This document shows positions 61,581-64,000 of a DNA stretch of 64,000 nt, piece after piece. Under the pieces are notes generated by a model, which was not told the DNA's origin, made no database searches, and saw nothing but the letters and a program-made list of their open reading frames with translations. The first letter of the stretch is position 1. Each line of letters opens with the position of its first letter. The DNA is taken from contig JADFSR010000012.1 of assembly GCA_022560615.1 (NCBI GenBank), positions 1-64,000 of the forward strand, written 5' to 3'. Both the position numbers and the translations under genes were made by a program. The DNA comes from Gemmatimonadota bacterium. Its GTDB lineage: Bacteria > Gemmatimonadota > Gemmatimonadetes > Longimicrobiales > Gaopeijiaceae.

Positions 61581-62099
61581 TCATGGGGATTGATCGCCCG
61601 ACTGAGACGGAGTTGACGGCTCGGACGTCGGTGTAATCAGGATTCGGCTGAGTACGGCAGGGTCAGCTACGAGTTCGGTCTCGCCAGCGGGGAACTCGTT
61701 GACTTCCATGATATAGGCCAGGATGTCGAGATAGCTCTGAGTCGGCAGGCTGTTGGGAGCGTTGGTCGGCATCAGCGTCTGGATGCTCGTAAACAGTTCA
61801 CCAAGAGATCTGTCCGCCCAGAGAAACATGAAGCTCGCTCCGATCAAGCTCGGCGAATTGCTGTTGCCGCGTAGATCGTCGGAATGGCAGGATGAGCAAG
61901 TTTCCCGGTACTCGGCTGCGCCCCGTTCTGCTTGGCGCTCAGAATAGACGCCGCTCCAGACGGTGTTTGCACCCTCGCCCACTGTGTTTCCGGACTCGGC
62001 CACTGTGCTTCCGGGCCGGCCCACTGTGCTTCCGGCGCAGGCTGCAGACGTAGGCAGCAGGAGGAGGACGAGAAAAGTGAAGCCGCGCCGTCCTATCAT
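61581..62099 (-). CDS. Mono-heme c-type cytochrome
   Basis: The 172-residue protein has a signal peptide (TFLVLLLLPTSAACAG, with a possible lipobox Cys), a spacer of degenerate repeats (GSTVGRPGSTVAESGNTVGEG) and one cytochrome c domain with CSSCH at about residues 69-73 and a later Met in LMPTNAPNSL as the axial ligand. Its start overlaps the stop of the PQQ dehydrogenase gene by four bases (ATGA), so it very likely accepts electrons from that enzyme. The 3' side is convergent with the peroxidase remnant. Confidence 0.9.
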   Translation of the reverse strand: MIGRRGFTFLVLLLLPTSAACAGSTVGRPGSTVAESGNTVGEGANTVWSGVYSERQAERGAAEYRETCSSCHSDDLRGNSNSPSLIGASFMFLWADRSLGELFTSIQTLMPTNAPNSLPTQSYLDILAYIMEVNEFPAGETELVADPAVLSRILITPTSEPSTPSQSGDQSP

Positions 62100-63844
62100 G
62101 AGCCCGGTAGCGCGAACACGTGAATCGAGTTGCCGTTGCGTGGACGACGAATCGTGGGTGCCAGGTCATTGGGTAGCATCGTGGACCAACTGGCACCTCC
62201 GGTCCCCACCGGCATGGCCACGTACTGCTTGCCGTTGGCCAGATAGGAAATCGGGAAGCCTTGCGCAGAGGTGGGCAGGCGTGTCTGCCAGAGGATGTCA
62301 CCGGTTTCCGCATTGTAGGCATACATGTGTCGATCCCAATCTCCGGCGAAGACCAAACCCCCTGCGGTCGTGAGCGCGGCGGTGTTGATCGGTGAAGGCG
62401 TGCGATGACGCCACTTGATCTCTCCGTTGGTGATATCCACGACCAGCAACTCACCCAGGTTGCCCTCCGCTGCCGGATGCACGGTGTTGATGCGTCGTAG
62501 CGGGCCTGTGCCGCCACCACCCGGGATGCGATCGACGGGCCCGAACGTCGCGCGCTCGCAATTGAGCGTTATCGGGATGTACAGAGCCCTGGTTTGCGGG
62601 CTGTACGCCATCGCACGCCAGCTCTTGAATCCCGATGTGCTGGGGCACATGTGGATCTCGACACCGAGCTCCGGGATCATCCCGGGGCGGTACCTGATTT
62701 GGCCGGTCGCTGGATCGACGTCGAGGATGTTCTGATACCCGATGTCCATAGCGTGAATGAATTCTCCCGTAGTACGATCCAGCTGCCATAGAATCCCCAG
62801 CTTGCCCATCTTGAACAGCGACTTTCGCCCGTCGAGGTCGATCAGCACACTCTCGAACACCTCGTCCATGTCGTGGGTCTCGCCAGGCAGGTACTGGTAG
62901 TACCAGACCAATTCCCCGGTGTCTGGATCGAGCGCCAGGCTCGAGTTGGTGTAGAGCGCGTCCCCTGCGGTGCCACGTTGCGCTCTGGCCCAGGGCTTGG
63001 CCTGGGAGGTCGCCCAGTAGACCAGATTCGTCTCTGCGTCGTAACTCCCGGCGATCCAGGCGTCGCTTCCTGCCCGGAACATCAACGGCAGATCACTCCA
63101 AGTGTCACCGCCAGGCTCACCTGGGCGCGCCACGGTCGAGGTGCGCCACAGCTCTTCTCCCGTGAGTGGATCGTGACCGGTGATGAAGCAGACATCGTCC
63201 TTGTAACGGTCGCATCCGGTGATGCCGGTAATGAGCGTTCCGTTGGCTACGATAGGCCCCGCCACGTAGTAGTAACCCAGGCTTGGATCGGCCACGGCCG
63301 TTCTCCACACCTCTCTTCCCGTGCGCGCATCCACGGCGACGATGCTCGCATCCCCGGTAGCCGCGTAAAGCATGTCACCGTAGATGGCGATGTTCTTCTG
63401 AACTCCACGTCCGACACCCGCGAACGTACCAGCCGGTAGCCCGGAGTTATCCGAAGTCGGCGTCCCGTCGACCCGTGGCGTGATGCCAGGGCGATACTCC
63501 CAGATCAGGTCACCGGTGGCGCCATCGAGTGCCTGAATCACCCCGCGCGGATTCGGCAGGTATAGGACTCCGTCATGAACCAGGGGCGCGGCTTCCTGCC
63601 CGCCCGTGTCGTCCATGGCCCACGACCACGCCAACTGAAGTTGTCCGACGTTGTTCGAGGTGATCTGATCGAGCGGGCTATAGCCCCAGGCATCGTCCGT
63701 CCTTCTCCAATTCAACCAATCACCGGGCGCTGGATCACGCAGCATCTCCTCGGAAACGGCGTTGAAGTCGTCTACTTGCGCGGTAACGCCGGAACTCACC
63801 GACAGCATCACGATCGAAGCGCAAAGAAGGCATCTGGTTCTCAT
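62096..63844 (-). CDS. Exported PQQ-dependent quinoprotein dehydrogenase
   Basis: From ATG 63844 the 582-residue product has a signal peptide (RCLLCASIVMLSVSSGVTAQ) and an eight-bladed PQQ propeller. WLNWRRTDDAWGYSPLDQITSNNVGQLQLAW opens the barrel, and GDLIWEYRPG, GITGCDRYKDDVCFITGHDPLTGEELW (Cys pair) and GEPGGDTWSDLP follow. It is a close paralogue of the protein ending at 23119, with the same blade order and the same GDALYTNSxLALDxxTGExVWY segment. It is coupled to a cytochrome c gene. It should oxidise an alcohol in the periplasm; substrate unknown. Confidence 0.9.
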   Translation of the reverse strand: MRTRCLLCASIVMLSVSSGVTAQVDDFNAVSEEMLRDPAPGDWLNWRRTDDAWGYSPLDQITSNNVGQLQLAWSWAMDDTGGQEAAPLVHDGVLYLPNPRGVIQALDGATGDLIWEYRPGITPRVDGTPTSDNSGLPAGTFAGVGRGVQKNIAIYGDMLYAATGDASIVAVDARTGREVWRTAVADPSLGYYYVAGPIVANGTLITGITGCDRYKDDVCFITGHDPLTGEELWRTSTVARPGEPGGDTWSDLPLMFRAGSDAWIAGSYDAETNLVYWATSQAKPWARAQRGTAGDALYTNSSLALDPDTGELVWYYQYLPGETHDMDEVFESVLIDLDGRKSLFKMGKLGILWQLDRTTGEFIHAMDIGYQNILDVDPATGQIRYRPGMIPELGVEIHMCPSTSGFKSWRAMAYSPQTRALYIPITLNCERATFGPVDRIPGGGGTGPLRRINTVHPAAEGNLGELLVVDITNGEIKWRHRTPSPINTAALTTAGGLVFAGDWDRHMYAYNAETGDILWQTRLPTSAQGFPISYLANGKQYVAMPVGTGGASWSTMLPNDLAPTIRRPRNGNSIHVFALPGS

Positions 63845-63891
63845 AGCGCAGACCTCTACCAAGATTTCGACGGAACGCGGCCCGGGTTGGG

Positions 63892-64000
63892 CTAGTTCCG
63901 CAACTCAGCCGCAATCTCATCATAGAAGCCGGGCACGCTTCTCTGCATGAAGAGACCGTTCTCCTGCATCGTCCAGCTGAGCTCTTGCGTCCTTATGCGC
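63892..64000 (-). CDS. C-terminal end of an unidentified gene, cut by window edge
   Basis: On the minus strand the frame entering from the right edge reads TQELSWTMQENGLFMQRSVPGFYDEIAAELRN and ends at a TAG (63892-63894). The fragment is 35 residues and looks like real protein with a helical tail. It lies 47 bases before the PQQ dehydrogenase start on the same strand, so it is probably the upstream member of that operon. I cannot name a family. Confidence 0.5.
   Translation of the reverse strand, partial: RIRTQELSWTMQENGLFMQRSVPGFYDEIAAELRN

Overview
The window is GC-rich (about 64% by eye) and bacterial. It encodes diderm features: lipoproteins, TonB, porins, twin-arginine exported redox enzymes. 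The family mix (an ADOP-type permease paired with PadR, three PQQ-type beta-propeller dehydrogenases, a DUF5916/CBM9 protein, large exported M14 and S9 peptidases, many TAT or lipoprotein signals) suggests Gemmatimonadota or Acidobacteriota. That placement is inference from gene content; no rRNA is present.

Layout. 1-6600: end of a lipoprotein gene, a DUF819 membrane protein, a DUF5916 outer-membrane protein, a MaoC hydratase, then two decayed genes (endonuclease/phosphatase and sodium:solute symporter). 6600-12300: a zinc-ribbon membrane protein, a large M14 peptidase with an acidic 39-bp repeat, a secreted RidA-like protein and a sigma-54 activator with a truncated GAF domain. 12400-15020: a well-spaced sigma-54 promoter, an AmtB-PII fusion and a frameshifted TorF-type porin. 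15020-17520: an ACP / ketosynthase / cysteine-less ketosynthase-like trio. 17700-21600: tRNA-Ala, an Arg-rich ORF with 22-bp repeats, a subtilase lipoprotein, a secreted hypothetical and phhB.

21600-36200: amidohydrolase, PQQ dehydrogenase, PadR plus ADOP permease, a scar region with transposase and amidohydrolase debris, a cyclase-family hydrolase, VapBC, a beta-propeller / di-heme cytochrome / DUF4159 run, and a radical-SAM / PEP-mutase pair. 36200-48300: a PaoABC-like molybdenum aldehyde oxidoreductase, a second PQQ dehydrogenase, a Clp_N-like HTH regulator with DUF4242, a TAT-exported epimerase-like protein and an S9 peptidase. 48300-54900: a small inverted-repeat element, divergent ppsR and ppsA, a metallophosphoesterase, an amidase and a cyclase remnant. 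55100-64000: TonB, a truncated NCS2 permease behind two tandem dyads, a porin remnant, a DtxR / multicopper oxidase / ZIP metal operon, a di-heme peroxidase pseudogene and a cytochrome c / PQQ dehydrogenase operon.

Functional reading. The best-supported local systems are: (a) sigma-54 ammonium acquisition with the PII sensor built into the transporter; (b) a periplasmic oxidative layer (PQQ enzymes, Mo aldehyde oxidoreductase, c-type cytochromes, multicopper oxidase); (c) metal homeostasis by a DtxR-family regulator, multicopper oxidase and ZIP carrier; and (d) a compact ketosynthase/ACP cluster of unknown product. About eight decayed or truncated loci make the window unusually rich in pseudogenes. 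Some single frameshifts could be assembly errors, but the multi-lesion cases look like real decay.
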